DNA of 64,000 nt, taken from positions 1,178,001-1,242,000 of the forward strand of contig NZ_JADBEJ010000005.1 in NCBI RefSeq assembly GCF_014873915.1, in the 5' to 3' direction. The translations under genes were made by a program, and so were the position numbers. Positions 16,087 to 25,376 of the stretch are shown here, in pieces. Within the stretch, counting starts at the first letter, position 1; each line of letters begins with the position of its first letter. The notes under the pieces are model-generated. The model made no database searches. It saw only the letters and a list, made by a program, of their open reading frames with translations, and was not told the DNA's origin. Source of the stretch: Amycolatopsis roodepoortensis. GTDB taxonomy: Bacteria; Actinomycetota; Actinomycetes; Mycobacteriales; Pseudonocardiaceae.

Positions 16087-17295
16087 CTAGAGCTTCACCG
16101 GCAGGTTGTGCAGGCCGCGGGTGATCGCGCTCGGCCACCACACGAGCCGGTCCTCGGGCACGGTCAGCGTCATCGACGGCGCGCGGCCGAACAACGTCTC
16201 CAGTGCCGCGGACGCCTGCATCCGCGCGAGCGCCGCGCCGATGCAGATATGCGGCCCGACGCCGAAGGCCACGTGCCGTACCGGCCTCTCGCCCGGCCGG
16301 AAGGCGAGCGGGTCGGGGTGCACCTCCGGATCGCGATTGGCCGCCAGCAACGACAACAGGATCGGATCGCCCGCCTCCATCCGCTGCCCGGCGAGTTCCA
16401 TCGGTTCGGTGACGAAGCGCCAGCTGGTGTTCTGCAGCGGGGTGTCGCGGCGCAGGACCTCCTCGATGACGAGCGTCAGGTGTGCGCCGTCGGCGCGGGC
16501 GCGGGCCGCCTCCTCCGGATGCGTGATGAGGGTCAGCGCGGTGGACGCGATGAGGCTGATCGTCGTCTCGTGTCCGGCGATCAGGGAAAGGAACGCCGTC
16601 GCGGCGACCTCGTCGCCGGTCAGCTTCCCGGCGGCCTCCTGGGCGAGTAGATCACTGATCAGGTCCGCCCCCGGTTCGGCGCGTTTGCGGGCGACGACGT
16701 CGGCGAGCAGCGCGTCCAGCTCGTCGGTCGCCCGCAGCATCGACGCCATGTCCGTGACGTCGCCGGCGGCGACCACCAGCGCGGGCGGGCGGACCTCGTC
16801 CAGCAGGCTGTCCGGGATGCCGATCAGCTCGCAGATCGACCGGATTCCCAGCGGGTACGCGAAATCCTCGACGAGGTCGCCCTCGCCCCGTTCCAGGATC
16901 GGGTCGAGCAGTTCGTTCGCGAGCCGGTGCGTGCGGTCGCGCATATGTTGCAGCCGCCGCGGCCCGAAGGCACCGGCGCAGGCCTTGCGCAACCGTGCGT
17001 GGTCTTCGCCTTCGAAGTTGTTCATATGCCCGATGAGCGTGGGCCGGTGGTCGGCGGGCAGCCCGAGATTGGCCTTGCGCCAGTGGCCCGCCGCGACGGA
17101 CGGGCATTTGGACAAACGCGGGTCGGCCATCGCGGAAACCACGTCCGCGTGCCTGGTCAACAGCCAGGTCCAGGTGTCGCCGGGAAGCGGGAGCCGGAAC
17201 GCGGGGGCGTTCGCCCGGAGCCATTCGTAGGCGGGCGAGGGATCCCTGTCGAACTCCGGGCCGAACAGCGCGGGTACCTCGGCGGCGTCAGGCAT
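16087..17295 (-). CDS. Cytochrome P450
   Basis: 402 residues, a soluble class I bacterial P450. Motifs: I-helix AFLSLIAGHETTISLIAST with the oxygen-activating AGHETT, K-helix EEVLRRDTPLQ (ExxR), and the heme loop HVAFGVGPHICIGAALARM with the axial Cys. The general layout is CYP105/107-like. No ferredoxin or reductase gene is adjacent, so electrons must come from elsewhere. The ATG at 17295 is used; a GTG at 17304 is possible, and neither has a good ribosome binding site. The substrate cannot be read from sequence. Confidence 0.92.
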   Translation of the reverse strand: MPDAAEVPALFGPEFDRDPSPAYEWLRANAPAFRLPLPGDTWTWLLTRHADVVSAMADPRLSKCPSVAAGHWRKANLGLPADHRPTLIGHMNNFEGEDHARLRKACAGAFGPRRLQHMRDRTHRLANELLDPILERGEGDLVEDFAYPLGIRSICELIGIPDSLLDEVRPPALVVAAGDVTDMASMLRATDELDALLADVVARKRAEPGADLISDLLAQEAAGKLTGDEVAATAFLSLIAGHETTISLIASTALTLITHPEEAARARADGAHLTLVIEEVLRRDTPLQNTSWRFVTEPMELAGQRMEAGDPILLSLLAANRDPEVHPDPLAFRPGERPVRHVAFGVGPHICIGAALARMQASAALETLFGRAPSMTLTVPEDRLVWWPSAITRGLHNLPVKL

Positions 17296-17441
17296 ACGAG
17301 CCACGATGCCAGCTTGTGGCGGAAGGTCGTCCGGCGAACGCAGGTATCGGCCTGTCTCACGAGATCGTCAACGCGGTCCCCCTGTCACCCCCTCGTGGTG
17401 ACCAGCAAGATCGAAGCGGGTGCGGTGCGTAACGGTGGGAG

Positions 17442-18944
17442 GTGACCCTCGTCAGCGAGTTCGGCAAGCACGACCCTGACGTGGTCTCGGAGCGGCCGCG
17501 CGGTTCGCTCCGGGGTTTCGCCGACACCGTCGGCCTCGCCGCCGCCCGCGTGTGGCGGCTGCGCGGCCGCGCCTGGAACACCCTGCGCCATCCGGCGGGG
17601 TGGGAACTGTGGCGGCTGCCGCCCGCGGCGGTCTTCTGGATGCTCGGCACCGAGATCGCCGTCGCCGCCTGGGCGCTGTACAGCGGTTTCCGGGCTTCCG
17701 TCACGACCACCGATCTCGTCCGCTTCGGCGTGATCGCGTGCTGCGCGATCTGGTACGTCGTCCAGACGCAGCATCCGGAGGAGCAGCGCCGGGCAGACGA
17801 CCGGCGCGGCGAACACATCGACCAGACCGCCGTCTGGCTGGGCGGCGCGGCCGTCCTGCTGCCGCCCGCGTTGTCGCTCGCGCTGTTGCTGATGGTGCGC
17901 GTGCAGCGCTACTCCATCGCGCACAAGGCGATGACGACGTTCCTCTTCACCACCGCCGCGCACGCCGCCTCCATCCTCGGCGTGCACACGCTCACCGAAT
18001 TGACGGAACTGCACACCTGGCTCGAATCGGGCACGCTCCCCCAGCGACCGGGCGACATCGCGCTCGCCGCCGTCGCGCTGGTGGGCGCCGCGCTCTGGTA
18101 CTTCGCGTCGCAGACGCTCCTGATCAGCATCGCGCGCGGCCTGGCGTGGGGCGGCTGGCGGCGGCAGAAGCTGATCGGCAGCTGGGCCGACAACGCGGAC
18201 TTCGTCTACGCGCTGCAACTCGCGGCGTGCACCACGATCCTCGGCGCGGTCAACATCGCGCTGGTGCCGCTGGTGATGATCGGGGTCGCGCTGCGGTCGA
18301 CCCGGCTCTCGCAGGCGCTGGCGGACACGATCGCGCGCAGCCAGCGTGACCGGAAGACCGGCCTGCTGACCGAGGACTCCTTCCACGCGCCCGCGGCCCT
18401 GCGGCTGCTCGAAGACCAGACCGGGCGGCGGCCGACGGCGTTCCTGATGCTGGACCTCGACCACTTCAAGCAGTGGAACGACAAGTACGGGCATTCCGGC
18501 GGCGACATCGTGCTCGGGTGCGTCAGTGCCGTGCTGCGGCAGAACACCCGCTCCACCGACATCGTCGGGCGCTGGGGCGGTGAGGAGTTCTCGGTGCTGC
18601 TCCCGGACACCACCCGCGAGGAGGCGACGCGGATCGCCGAGCGGATCCGGGCGGCCGTCGCGAAGACCGCCATCACCGGCCTGACCGAACTCGCCAGCGG
18701 GCACGCCACCAACGAACCCCGCGCGGTGGGGCCGATCCACGGCTGCACCGTGTCGATCGGCGTTGGGCTCTCACCCGAACACTCGACGGATTACGGCGAG
18801 CTGTTCCGCGTAGCGGACGCGGCCATGTACCAAGCGAAACGGAGCGGACGGAACCGCGTGGTCGTGGCACCCTCCGCGGTCCCGCCCTCGCCCCGGACGC
18901 CGACGTCACCGCTGAGCCGGGCTGGAGATTCGCGCCGGAATTGA
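17442..18944 (+). CDS. Membrane-anchored diguanylate cyclase (GGDEF)
   Basis: About 500 residues. After a cytoplasmic N-terminus, six or so membrane helices occupy residues of about 60-290 (for example LLPPALSLALLLMVRVQR, IALAAVALVGAALWYFASQT). The GGDEF domain follows (about 300-480): FLMLDLDHFKQWNDKYGHSG and RWGGEEFSVLLPD, so the active loop is GGEEF and the cyclase should be active. RSTD sits five residues before GGEEF and is a normal inhibitory I-site. It is a paralogue of the protein at 29738-31036: both share a TDLVRFGV segment after helix 1. Confidence 0.9.
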   Translation: MTLVSEFGKHDPDVVSERPRGSLRGFADTVGLAAARVWRLRGRAWNTLRHPAGWELWRLPPAAVFWMLGTEIAVAAWALYSGFRASVTTTDLVRFGVIACCAIWYVVQTQHPEEQRRADDRRGEHIDQTAVWLGGAAVLLPPALSLALLLMVRVQRYSIAHKAMTTFLFTTAAHAASILGVHTLTELTELHTWLESGTLPQRPGDIALAAVALVGAALWYFASQTLLISIARGLAWGGWRRQKLIGSWADNADFVYALQLAACTTILGAVNIALVPLVMIGVALRSTRLSQALADTIARSQRDRKTGLLTEDSFHAPAALRLLEDQTGRRPTAFLMLDLDHFKQWNDKYGHSGGDIVLGCVSAVLRQNTRSTDIVGRWGGEEFSVLLPDTTREEATRIAERIRAAVAKTAITGLTELASGHATNEPRAVGPIHGCTVSIGVGLSPEHSTDYGELFRVADAAMYQAKRSGRNRVVVAPSAVPPSPRTPTSPLSRAGDSRRN

Positions 18945-19018
18945 CGCATTTAGTCCTCTAAGTGCGTTCGCCGGGCCAGCAGACCACCCGTGGCCGCGAT
19001 CGACCTTGCGAAGCACCG

Positions 19019-19057
19019 ATGTCACGTACGGGACCCGACCGGTCCCATACGTGACAT
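19019..19057. terminator. Long hairpin between convergent genes
   Basis: Two 17-base arms starting ATGTCACGTA pair with a single mismatch around a 5-base loop. It separates the diguanylate cyclase gene (+) from the PAP2 gene (-) and can end both transcripts. Confidence 0.8.
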
Positions 19058-19083
19058 TCGGGAGCGCCTCCGAAGACCCCGCG

Positions 19084-20031
19084 TCAGCGCCGGGTCACGA
19101 GGCGGGTCTCGAGCAGATCGCCGACCACCCTGGTCTCCACGCCGGTCTGCCGTTCGAACGCGGATCCGCGCAACGGCCACAACGCGACCAGCACGATCCC
19201 CACCGCCGCGCACGCCGCCAGCACCAGCGCGCCGACGAACTGGGCGGCGCCGGCGGTCGCCGTGCTCAGCACCGCGAAGCCGATCAGGACGATCACGGTG
19301 GGCAGCACCGCGGCCAGCGCGACCAGGGAAGCGGGGGTGCGGCGCAGATCCCGGCGCCGGGTGGTCAGCCAGGCGGCGAGCAGGCAGGCGAACGACGCCG
19401 CCAGCAGGCAGGCGCCCGCCGTGTCGCTGAGCCGATGCCAGCCCAGCGCGACGGTCGACGACGCGACCCAGGCGACGGCGATCCCGCCGATCCCGATGAT
19501 CGCCGGACGGAACCGTTGGGGCAGAACGAAAGCGAGTGCCATCAGAATGGCCATGGCGGCGCTGACGTGCCCGCTGGGAAAACTGTTGTGCCCCGGCCCT
19601 CGGCCGCCGTCGGGCAGCTCGGGGCGGACGAGGACGTAGAGCTTGAGCAACTGCGCGGCGACGAGCGGGAGCACGAGAACGCTCAGCGCGGGGACCAGGA
19701 GGCCCGGTTTGCGCCGGAGCAGCGCCAGGACGACGAGCCCGATCCCGGCGGCGCCGATCACGAGCACCATATCCTGGTCGCGCAGCGGCCCCGCCCAGTC
19801 CATTGTGGACCACTGGCCGGACTGCGCGCTGCGGACGACGCCGTTCTCCGCGTGCTGCCCCGCCGACGTGTGCACGAACAGCACGTAGGTCACGAGGAAC
19901 GCGACGGCCAGTCCCAGTCCGGTGACGAGCTGGAACACGGCCCTGGACAGGGTCCGCCTGGTCTCGGCGTGCCGTCCCGGCAGCGGACGGCGGGCGGGGG
20001 TCGGTTTCGCTTCGTGGAGGAGTAGGGCCAT
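19084..20031 (-). CDS. PAP2-family membrane phosphatase
   Basis: 315 residues with about eight membrane segments. The PAP2 acid-phosphatase signature is present: KLYVLVRPELP (first motif, one residue shorter than the classical KX6RP), NSFPSGHVSAAMA (PSGH) and ALGWHRLSDTAGA (the last motif with H...D). Such enzymes remove phosphate from lipid phosphates, for example undecaprenyl pyrophosphate or phosphatidate, at the membrane. About 90 C-terminal residues with further helices follow the domain. Start taken at the ATG at 20031. Confidence 0.87.
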   Translation of the reverse strand: MALLLHEAKPTPARRPLPGRHAETRRTLSRAVFQLVTGLGLAVAFLVTYVLFVHTSAGQHAENGVVRSAQSGQWSTMDWAGPLRDQDMVLVIGAAGIGLVVLALLRRKPGLLVPALSVLVLPLVAAQLLKLYVLVRPELPDGGRGPGHNSFPSGHVSAAMAILMALAFVLPQRFRPAIIGIGGIAVAWVASSTVALGWHRLSDTAGACLLAASFACLLAAWLTTRRRDLRRTPASLVALAAVLPTVIVLIGFAVLSTATAGAAQFVGALVLAACAAVGIVLVALWPLRGSAFERQTGVETRVVGDLLETRLVTRR

Positions 20032-20141
20032 GCGTCTCACTGTCCCCACGGCGTTTAGCCAGGAGGTCCGGACAATGTCATGGTTCTGCTACAAGATCGA
20101 GCCGAGTCGCACACGCGCGGCGGCATCCGAATAATGGCGGC

Positions 20142-20831
20142 GTGGCCAGTGTCCTGTTGATCGAAGACGACGCGTCCGTGCGGGAGGGACTGGAACTCGC
20201 GCTGCGCCGTCAGGCGCACACCGTCCACACCGCCGAGAGCGGTGAGCTCGGGCTGGAGAAACTGCGGGTGTTCCAGCCCGACATCGTCGTGCTCGATCTG
20301 ATGCTCCCCGGCATCGACGGCTTCGAGACCTGCCGCCGTATCCGCTCGGCGGGCGAGGTGCCGATCATCATGCTCACCGCCCGCAGCGACGACTTCGACA
20401 TCGTGGCCGGGCTGGAGGCGGGCGCCGACGACTACGTGACCAAGCCGATCGAACCCCGCGTGCTCGACGCCCGGATCCGTGCGGTGCTGCGGCGCGCGGT
20501 GAGTGAGAAACCCGCGAGCGACGACGCCGCCGGTGAGCGGCACGGCGGCCTGGTCATCGACCGGGCGGGGCTGGTGGTCACGAAGAACGGCGAGCCGGTC
20601 TCGCTCACCCCGACCGAGCTGAAACTGCTGCTGGAGCTGTCGCGCACGCCCGGCCAGGTCTACAGCCGCCAGCAGATCCTCTCCGCCGTCTGGGATCACG
20701 ACTACCTCGGTGACTCCCGGCTGGTCGACGCCTGTGTCCAGCGGCTGCGCGCGAAGATCGAAGACGTTCCCGCGAAACCCGAACACGTCCAGACCGTCCG
20801 CGGCTTCGGGTACCGGTTCGGCCGTTCATGA
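20142..20831 (+). CDS. OmpR/PhoB-type response regulator, CseB-like
   Basis: 229 residues. The receiver domain has the acidic pair IEDD (residues 8-10), the phospho-acceptor D52 in VVLDLMLPG, and the conserved Lys in DDYVTKPIEP. The C-terminal winged helix (about 135-228) is of the Trans_reg_C type: VSLTPTELKLLLELSRTPGQ, LVDACVQRLRAKIED, VQTVRGFGYRF. It overlaps the histidine kinase gene by ATGA. Best overall similarity is to CseB, the envelope-stress regulator of Streptomyces; a SigE gene is not in the window, so the pathway may differ. Confidence 0.9.
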   Translation: MASVLLIEDDASVREGLELALRRQAHTVHTAESGELGLEKLRVFQPDIVVLDLMLPGIDGFETCRRIRSAGEVPIIMLTARSDDFDIVAGLEAGADDYVTKPIEPRVLDARIRAVLRRAVSEKPASDDAAGERHGGLVIDRAGLVVTKNGEPVSLTPTELKLLLELSRTPGQVYSRQQILSAVWDHDYLGDSRLVDACVQRLRAKIEDVPAKPEHVQTVRGFGYRFGRS

Positions 20832-22240
20832 GGCTGCTCTCCGGGCTGCGGCCCCGGCTCATCCTGGCCTTCGCGGCGATGGCGATCATCGGGGCGGCGG
20901 CCGCGGCGGGGGCCAGTTACGTCTCGGCGAGGAACGCGATCCTCAAGGCCGTCCAGGACGCGGCGATGGACCAGCTGAAGGACCGGGTCGGCGCTTACGA
21001 CCGCCCGCTGTCGACGCCTCCGACCCAGGACCAGCTCAACGACTTCGCGGGCAGCCTGCGTTTGAACGCCGTCGCGGTCAGCGGGAACCTGCGGTCGGTC
21101 AGCGGCCCGGACCTGACCAGGTTCTCGACCGAACTGCGGCGGACGGTCGCGGGCGACATCCGGATCCAGTTCCAGCGGCTGGACCGCGACACCGGTCCCG
21201 AACTCCAGGTCGGCCTGCCGGTGCTGACGCGGCAGCCCGACGGGTCGACGAGGGCCAGCGGGGTCGAGGTGTATTCGCTCACCTCGCTCGTCCAGCAGCA
21301 ACAGGCCATCGACGAACTCGCGAAATCCGCCTGGCAGATGGCCGCGCTCGTCCTTCCGCTGGCCGCGGCGCTCGCCCTGCTCGCGGCGAGGCAGGTGCTG
21401 AGACCGGTCCGGGCGCTCAACACCGCCGCCGCCCAGCTCGGCGAAGGCAGGCTCGACGTCCGGCTGCCCGCCAAGGGGTCCGACGAGCTGGCCGAGCTGG
21501 TCACGACCTTCAACAACACCGCGGCCGAACTGGAGCGCACGGTCGGTGAGCTGAGGGCGATGGAGGCCGACGCCCGCCGGTTCGTCGCCGACGTCTCGCA
21601 CGAACTCCGCACGCCGCTCGCGGCCATGAACGCCGTCACGGACGTCCTCGACGAGGACGCGGAGGCACTGCCGCCGGACACCGCCGTCGCGGCACGGCTG
21701 GTCTCCGGCGAGACCCGGAGGCTGACCCGGCTGGTCCAGGACCTGGTCGAGATCTCCCGGTTCGACGCGGGCCGCGCCGAACTCGTGCTCGACGAATGGG
21801 ATCTCGCCACCGCGATCCGGGACAGCCTCGATGCCCGCGGCTGGCGCGAGGGTGAGGACCTGGTCACCGACCTGCCGGAAGGCGTCCTCGCCCGCGTCGA
21901 CCGGCGGCGGCTCGACCTGATCGTGGCGAATCTCGTCGGCAACGCGTTCCGGCACGGCGCGGCACCGGTCGAAGTCCGCCTGCGCGCCGGCGGCGACGGC
22001 GTCACCCTGGAGGTCGAGGATCACGGACCCGGTATCGATCCCGAGGTCCTGCCGCACGTGTTCGACCGGTTCACCAAGGCCGACACCGCCCGTGCCCGCT
22101 CCGAAGGCAGCGGGCTGGGCCTGGCGATCGCGCTGGAGAACGCGCGACTGCACGGCGGCGACATCACCGCCGCCGACACCGGGCACGGCGCCCGGTTCGT
22201 CCTGCGCCTGCCCCCTCGGACCGAAGGAGGGACGCGATGA
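20828..22240 (+). CDS. Sensor histidine kinase, CseC-like
   Basis: 470 residues. A first membrane helix (about 8-32), an extracytoplasmic sensor region (33-175), a second helix (about 175-195) and a HAMP segment (ARQVLRPVRALNTAAAQLGE) precede the kinase core. The H-box is FVADVSHELRTPLAAMNAV; the N-box is LIVANLVGNAFRHG; G-boxes are DHGPGIDPE and GSGLGLAIALENARLHGG. It is coupled to the response regulator before it and the lipoprotein after it by ATGA overlaps, so the three form one operon and one signalling unit. Confidence 0.9.
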   Translation: MRLLSGLRPRLILAFAAMAIIGAAAAAGASYVSARNAILKAVQDAAMDQLKDRVGAYDRPLSTPPTQDQLNDFAGSLRLNAVAVSGNLRSVSGPDLTRFSTELRRTVAGDIRIQFQRLDRDTGPELQVGLPVLTRQPDGSTRASGVEVYSLTSLVQQQQAIDELAKSAWQMAALVLPLAAALALLAARQVLRPVRALNTAAAQLGEGRLDVRLPAKGSDELAELVTTFNNTAAELERTVGELRAMEADARRFVADVSHELRTPLAAMNAVTDVLDEDAEALPPDTAVAARLVSGETRRLTRLVQDLVEISRFDAGRAELVLDEWDLATAIRDSLDARGWREGEDLVTDLPEGVLARVDRRRLDLIVANLVGNAFRHGAAPVEVRLRAGGDGVTLEVEDHGPGIDPEVLPHVFDRFTKADTARARSEGSGLGLAIALENARLHGGDITAADTGHGARFVLRLPPRTEGGTR

Positions 22241-22734
22241 GAAGGACCCGGGCTCTGCCCGCCCTCGCGGCCGCGGCGCTGCTGGCTGCCTGCGGTGTCC
22301 AGCCGACCGGCGTCGTCCCGGCCGGGCCCGGCCCGTCGATCCGCGCGACGACCGGGACCTACGTTCGCGCCGGCCTGACGCTGTACTTCGTCTCCGACGG
22401 CCGCGTCATCCCGGTGACCCGGCCCAGCGAGGGTTTCATCTCCCCCGAAGGCGCCATCACGCTGCTGTTGAAGGGGCCGACGGAGCGGGAAGCCGCGCAG
22501 GGGCTCACCACCTTCGTTCCGCCGGAGATCGGCCGGGTCGAGGTGTATCCGGGCAACCCGACGTCCATCGTGCTGCCGTTCCCCGTCCGCAAACTGTCCA
22601 ACCAGGCCATCAACCAGCTGGTCTGCACGACGATCGCGGCCTCGTCGGACACCGGGCGGGCTCCGGTCACCCCGGGCGTGAACGTGTCCTCACCGGACGA
22701 CAAGATGTACTTCCAATCCTGCAAAGCGGATTGA
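22237..22734 (+). CDS. Lipoprotein with GerMN-like domain
   Basis: 165 residues with a lipobox LLAACG at residues of about 15-20, so the mature protein is anchored at Cys19. The remainder resembles a GerMN domain (LTLYFVSDGRVIPVTR, AITLLLKGPTEREAAQGLTT, LSNQAINQLVCTTIAA). It is the third gene of the response regulator/kinase operon. In Streptomyces, the cse system also includes a lipoprotein (CseA) that tunes the kinase; an equivalent modulating role here is inference. Confidence 0.82.
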   Translation: MRRTRALPALAAAALLAACGVQPTGVVPAGPGPSIRATTGTYVRAGLTLYFVSDGRVIPVTRPSEGFISPEGAITLLLKGPTEREAAQGLTTFVPPEIGRVEVYPGNPTSIVLPFPVRKLSNQAINQLVCTTIAASSDTGRAPVTPGVNVSSPDDKMYFQSCKAD

Positions 22735-22930
22735 ATTCGTCACTCACAGTGCTCACATAAAAGCACTTCTTGTGTCTGTACGGGCGTGAGCCTCTTTTGG
22801 TTCAACGATCAAGGTAACTGTGGGCGAACACACTCGGGCGTGACATTGCCGTGTCCTTTTCGTAATGTTGCCCGGAGCTCGCGGCCCCCGACGCGAGTTC
22901 CCGTCCCCGAAGTGGTGAGTGATCAGAGAA
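22735..22930. other. Short AT-richer intergenic region
   Basis: 196 bp between the lipoprotein gene and the secreted protein gene. AT content is higher near 22740-22860, consistent with the promoter of the secreted protein; no ORF and no clear terminator hairpin were seen. Confidence 0.35.
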
Positions 22931-23602
22931 ATGGCCGGCAGACATCGCAAGCACAAGGCTCCGCAGTGGAAGCTCCCCGCGGGTATCGCGGCAGCCGTCG
23001 CCACGGCGCTCCCGGCGTCGATGTGGCTGACGTCCGCAGGTACCCCTGACGTCGAAGCGGCCAGCGCCGCGCTCGCGCTGAAGTCTCCCCCGGTCTCCAG
23101 CACGACGCCCCCGCCGTCGACCAGCAGCACCCCGCCCTCCAGCACGACGACAACCCCGCCGCCGTCGACCTCCTCGGCTCCCCCGAAGCCGACGACGTCG
23201 ACCAAGGCCCCCGCGCCGGTCAAGAAGACCGTGCCCGCCGCGACGGCGTGCTCCACCGACCTCGCCGGCACCAAACCGCACGTCGCCCAGGTCGGCAACC
23301 ACGTCAAGGCGAAGTTCGGCGTCAAGACGGTCGGCGGTGTCGCCGGCCGGGCGAATGCCAGCGACCACCCCTCCGGCCTCGCGCTGGACTTCATGGTGGA
23401 CACCGCCACCGGCAACGCCATCGCCGAGTACCTCATGGCGAATCAGAAGGACTTCGGCGTCACCTACGTCATCTGGCGCCAGCGCTACAACGACGGCAGC
23501 GGCTGGGACACCATGGAGGACCGAGGCGGCGCGACCGCCAACCACATGGACCACGTCCACGTGTCCTTCGCCAAGAGCGCGAAGGTGAACGTCAGCTGCT
23601 AA
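22931..23602 (+). CDS. Secreted protein with Ser/Thr/Pro linker and ARB_07466-like C-terminal domain
   Basis: 223 residues from the ATG at 22931. A basic start (MAGRHRKHK) and a hydrophobic stretch (PAGIAAAVATALPASMWLTS) form an export signal. Residues of about 50-105 are a low-complexity Ser/Thr/Pro linker, likely cell-wall spanning. The C-terminal 115 residues resemble the ARB_07466 domain of actinobacterial secreted proteins: VGGVAGRANASDHPSGLALDF and HMDHVHVSF, a His/Asp layout like LAS-type peptidases (M15/DacB). Probable peptidoglycan hydrolase or binding protein. Its stop overlaps the convergent RNase H gene by 4 bp. Confidence 0.8.
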   Translation: MAGRHRKHKAPQWKLPAGIAAAVATALPASMWLTSAGTPDVEAASAALALKSPPVSSTTPPPSTSSTPPSSTTTTPPPSTSSAPPKPTTSTKAPAPVKKTVPAATACSTDLAGTKPHVAQVGNHVKAKFGVKTVGGVAGRANASDHPSGLALDFMVDTATGNAIAEYLMANQKDFGVTYVIWRQRYNDGSGWDTMEDRGGATANHMDHVHVSFAKSAKVNVSC

Positions 23603-24081
23603 CGATTCCGGGCGGGCCGCTCGCCGGGCTGGATCACCGGTCGTCCGACGACCTCTTCCACGCCTTTGACGGCGAGCCGGTCCGCCCGCTCGTTCTCCGG
23701 ATGCCCGGCGTGGCCCTTGACCCAGTGCCATTCGACGTCGTGCCGTGAGGCGGCCTCGTCGAGGCGGCGCCACAGATCGGCGTTCTTGACCGGTGTCTTG
23801 GCCGAGGTCGTCCAGCCGTTGTTCTTCCAGTTCCGCACCCAGCTGGTGATGCCGTTCCGGACGTAGGTGCTGTCGGTGTAGATGTCGACCGACACCCGGC
23901 GTTTCAGGCTTTCCAGCGCCTCGATGGGCGCGGTCAGTTCCATCCGGTTGTTCGTGGTGGGCCCGGGATCCCCGCCGTAGATCTCCTTCTCGACGGTGCC
24001 GTACCGCAGCACCGCGCCCCAGCCGCCGGGACCGGGATTCCCGCTGCACGCGCCATCGGTGTAGATCTCGACTTCCGCCAC
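23599..24081 (-). CDS. rnhA: Ribonuclease HI
   Basis: 160 residues, standard size. The catalytic residues are visible: D9 in IYTDGACSGNPGPGGWG, the Glu in NNRMELTAPIEALE, the Asp in VDIYTDSTYVRNGIT, and the final Asp in ERADRLAVKG. The basic handle region (WVRNWKNNGWTTSAKTPVKN) is present. It removes RNA from RNA-DNA hybrids. The gene is next to DNA polymerase IV on the same strand, but that gene has its own LexA site. Confidence 0.95.
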   Translation of the reverse strand: MAEVEIYTDGACSGNPGPGGWGAVLRYGTVEKEIYGGDPGPTTNNRMELTAPIEALESLKRRVSVDIYTDSTYVRNGITSWVRNWKNNGWTTSAKTPVKNADLWRRLDEAASRHDVEWHWVKGHAGHPENERADRLAVKGVEEVVGRPVIQPGERPARNR

Positions 24082-24102
24082 CGGGACACCCTAGCGACGG
24101 GT

Positions 24103-25293
24103 TCAGTCCGGCAGCAGCGGTACCCAAGGCTGCTCGGCCTGCCCCAGATGCACCGCGCGCGTGATGGATTTCGACCCGAACCGGTCCCGGACCGTGTCGA
24201 GCGTCGAATCGAGCGCGTCCCTCGGCTTCGCCCCGAACGGCAAGGCCAACTGGATCGCGTCGTCCTTCGACAGGTTCGTGAGCGCGAGCCCGATCAGCGT
24301 GAGGCCGCGTTCGTCGATCAGCGGTCTCGCCGCGGCGAGCAGGTCACGCGCCGCCGCGACGATCGCGCCGGTCTGCTCGGTCGCCTCCATGAGGGTGTGT
24401 GAACGCGTCGCCTTGGTGAAGTCGGCGAACCGCATCCGCAGCACGACGGTGCGGCACACCCGGTGCGCCGCCCGCAGGCGACGGGCGAGGCGATCGGCCA
24501 GGGTCAGCAGCATCGCGTCGAGCTCGGCGGGAGACCGCGGCCTGCTGCCGAGCGCGTGCTGCGCCCCGATCGACCGGCGACGACGGCCCGTCTGCACGCG
24601 GCGAGGGTCGTCGTTGTGGGACAGGGCGTGGAGATGGGCGCCGACGCCGCGGCCGAGCATCCGGACGAGTTCCTTCTCCCCGAACCCCTCCATCTGCCCG
24701 ACCGTCGTGACGCCGCGCTCGCGCAGCTTCTGGGCCGTCACCTTGCCGACACCCCACAGCCGCTCGACCGGAAGCGGGTGCAGGAACTCCAGCTCCTTGT
24801 CGTGCGGCACGACGAGCAGGCCGTCGGGTTTCGCGACGCCGCTGGCCACCTTCGCGAGGAACTTCGTCCTCGCCACGCCCACGGTGATCGGCAGGCCGAC
24901 CTGCTCCAGTACGTCCTTGCGCAGCTTCGCCGCGATCCGGCTCGGCGTGCCCGCAATCTTCCGCAACCCGCCGACGTCGAGGAAGGCCTCGTCGATCGAG
25001 ATGCCTTCCACGAGCGGTGTCGTGTTGCCGAACACCTCGAAGACCGCCTTGCTCGCCGCCGAATACGCGTGCATCCGAGGCGGGACCACGATCGCGTCCG
25101 GGCACAGCCGCCGAGCCTGGCCGCCGCCCATCGCCGTGCGGACGCCGAACGCCTTGGCCTCGTAACTGGCCGCCAGCACCACACCGCCACCGACGATGAC
25201 CGGCCGCCCGCGCAGCTTCGGGTCGTCACGCTGCTCGACCGACGCGTAGAACGAGTCCAGGTCGGCGTGCAGGATGGGACCCTCGGTCGTCAT
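24103..25293 (-). CDS. dinB: DNA polymerase IV (Y-family)
   Basis: 396 residues. The catalytic palm motifs are LHADLDSFYASVEQRDD at the start and VEGISIDEAFLDVGGL (SIDE) near residue 105. The thumb helix-hairpin-helix is ERLWGVGKVTAQKLRERGVT, and the C-terminal little-finger domain follows residue 235. No beta-clamp-binding motif is obvious at the C-terminus, which ends with the segment AEQPWVPLLPD. The ATG at 25293 follows directly after a LexA-type palindrome (25295-25306), so SOS control is likely. Translesion synthesis in stress-induced repair is the known family role. Confidence 0.93.
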   Translation of the reverse strand: MTTEGPILHADLDSFYASVEQRDDPKLRGRPVIVGGGVVLAASYEAKAFGVRTAMGGGQARRLCPDAIVVPPRMHAYSAASKAVFEVFGNTTPLVEGISIDEAFLDVGGLRKIAGTPSRIAAKLRKDVLEQVGLPITVGVARTKFLAKVASGVAKPDGLLVVPHDKELEFLHPLPVERLWGVGKVTAQKLRERGVTTVGQMEGFGEKELVRMLGRGVGAHLHALSHNDDPRRVQTGRRRRSIGAQHALGSRPRSPAELDAMLLTLADRLARRLRAAHRVCRTVVLRMRFADFTKATRSHTLMEATEQTGAIVAAARDLLAAARPLIDERGLTLIGLALTNLSKDDAIQLALPFGAKPRDALDSTLDTVRDRFGSKSITRAVHLGQAEQPWVPLLPD

Positions 25294-25294
25294 A

Positions 25295-25306
25295 GAACAT
25301 ATGTTC
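25295..25306. promoter_or_regulatory. LexA box (SOS box)
   Basis: GAACATATGTTC is a perfect 12-bp palindrome and matches the actinobacterial/Bacillus LexA consensus GAAC-N4-GTTC. It lies one base upstream of the dinB start codon, so LexA would block transcription or translation initiation directly. Confidence 0.85.
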
Positions 25307-25376
25307 GCATCAAACGGCCCAACGGCCAAGCGCCCGGCTAACATGGCCCTCGTCGACGTAGTGAAACGGGGGCCAC

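Noticed and set aside
16087..17295. P450 as a partner of a biarylitide-type precursor
   Set aside because: No five- or six-codon ORF with a good ribosome binding site lies directly upstream of it on its strand.
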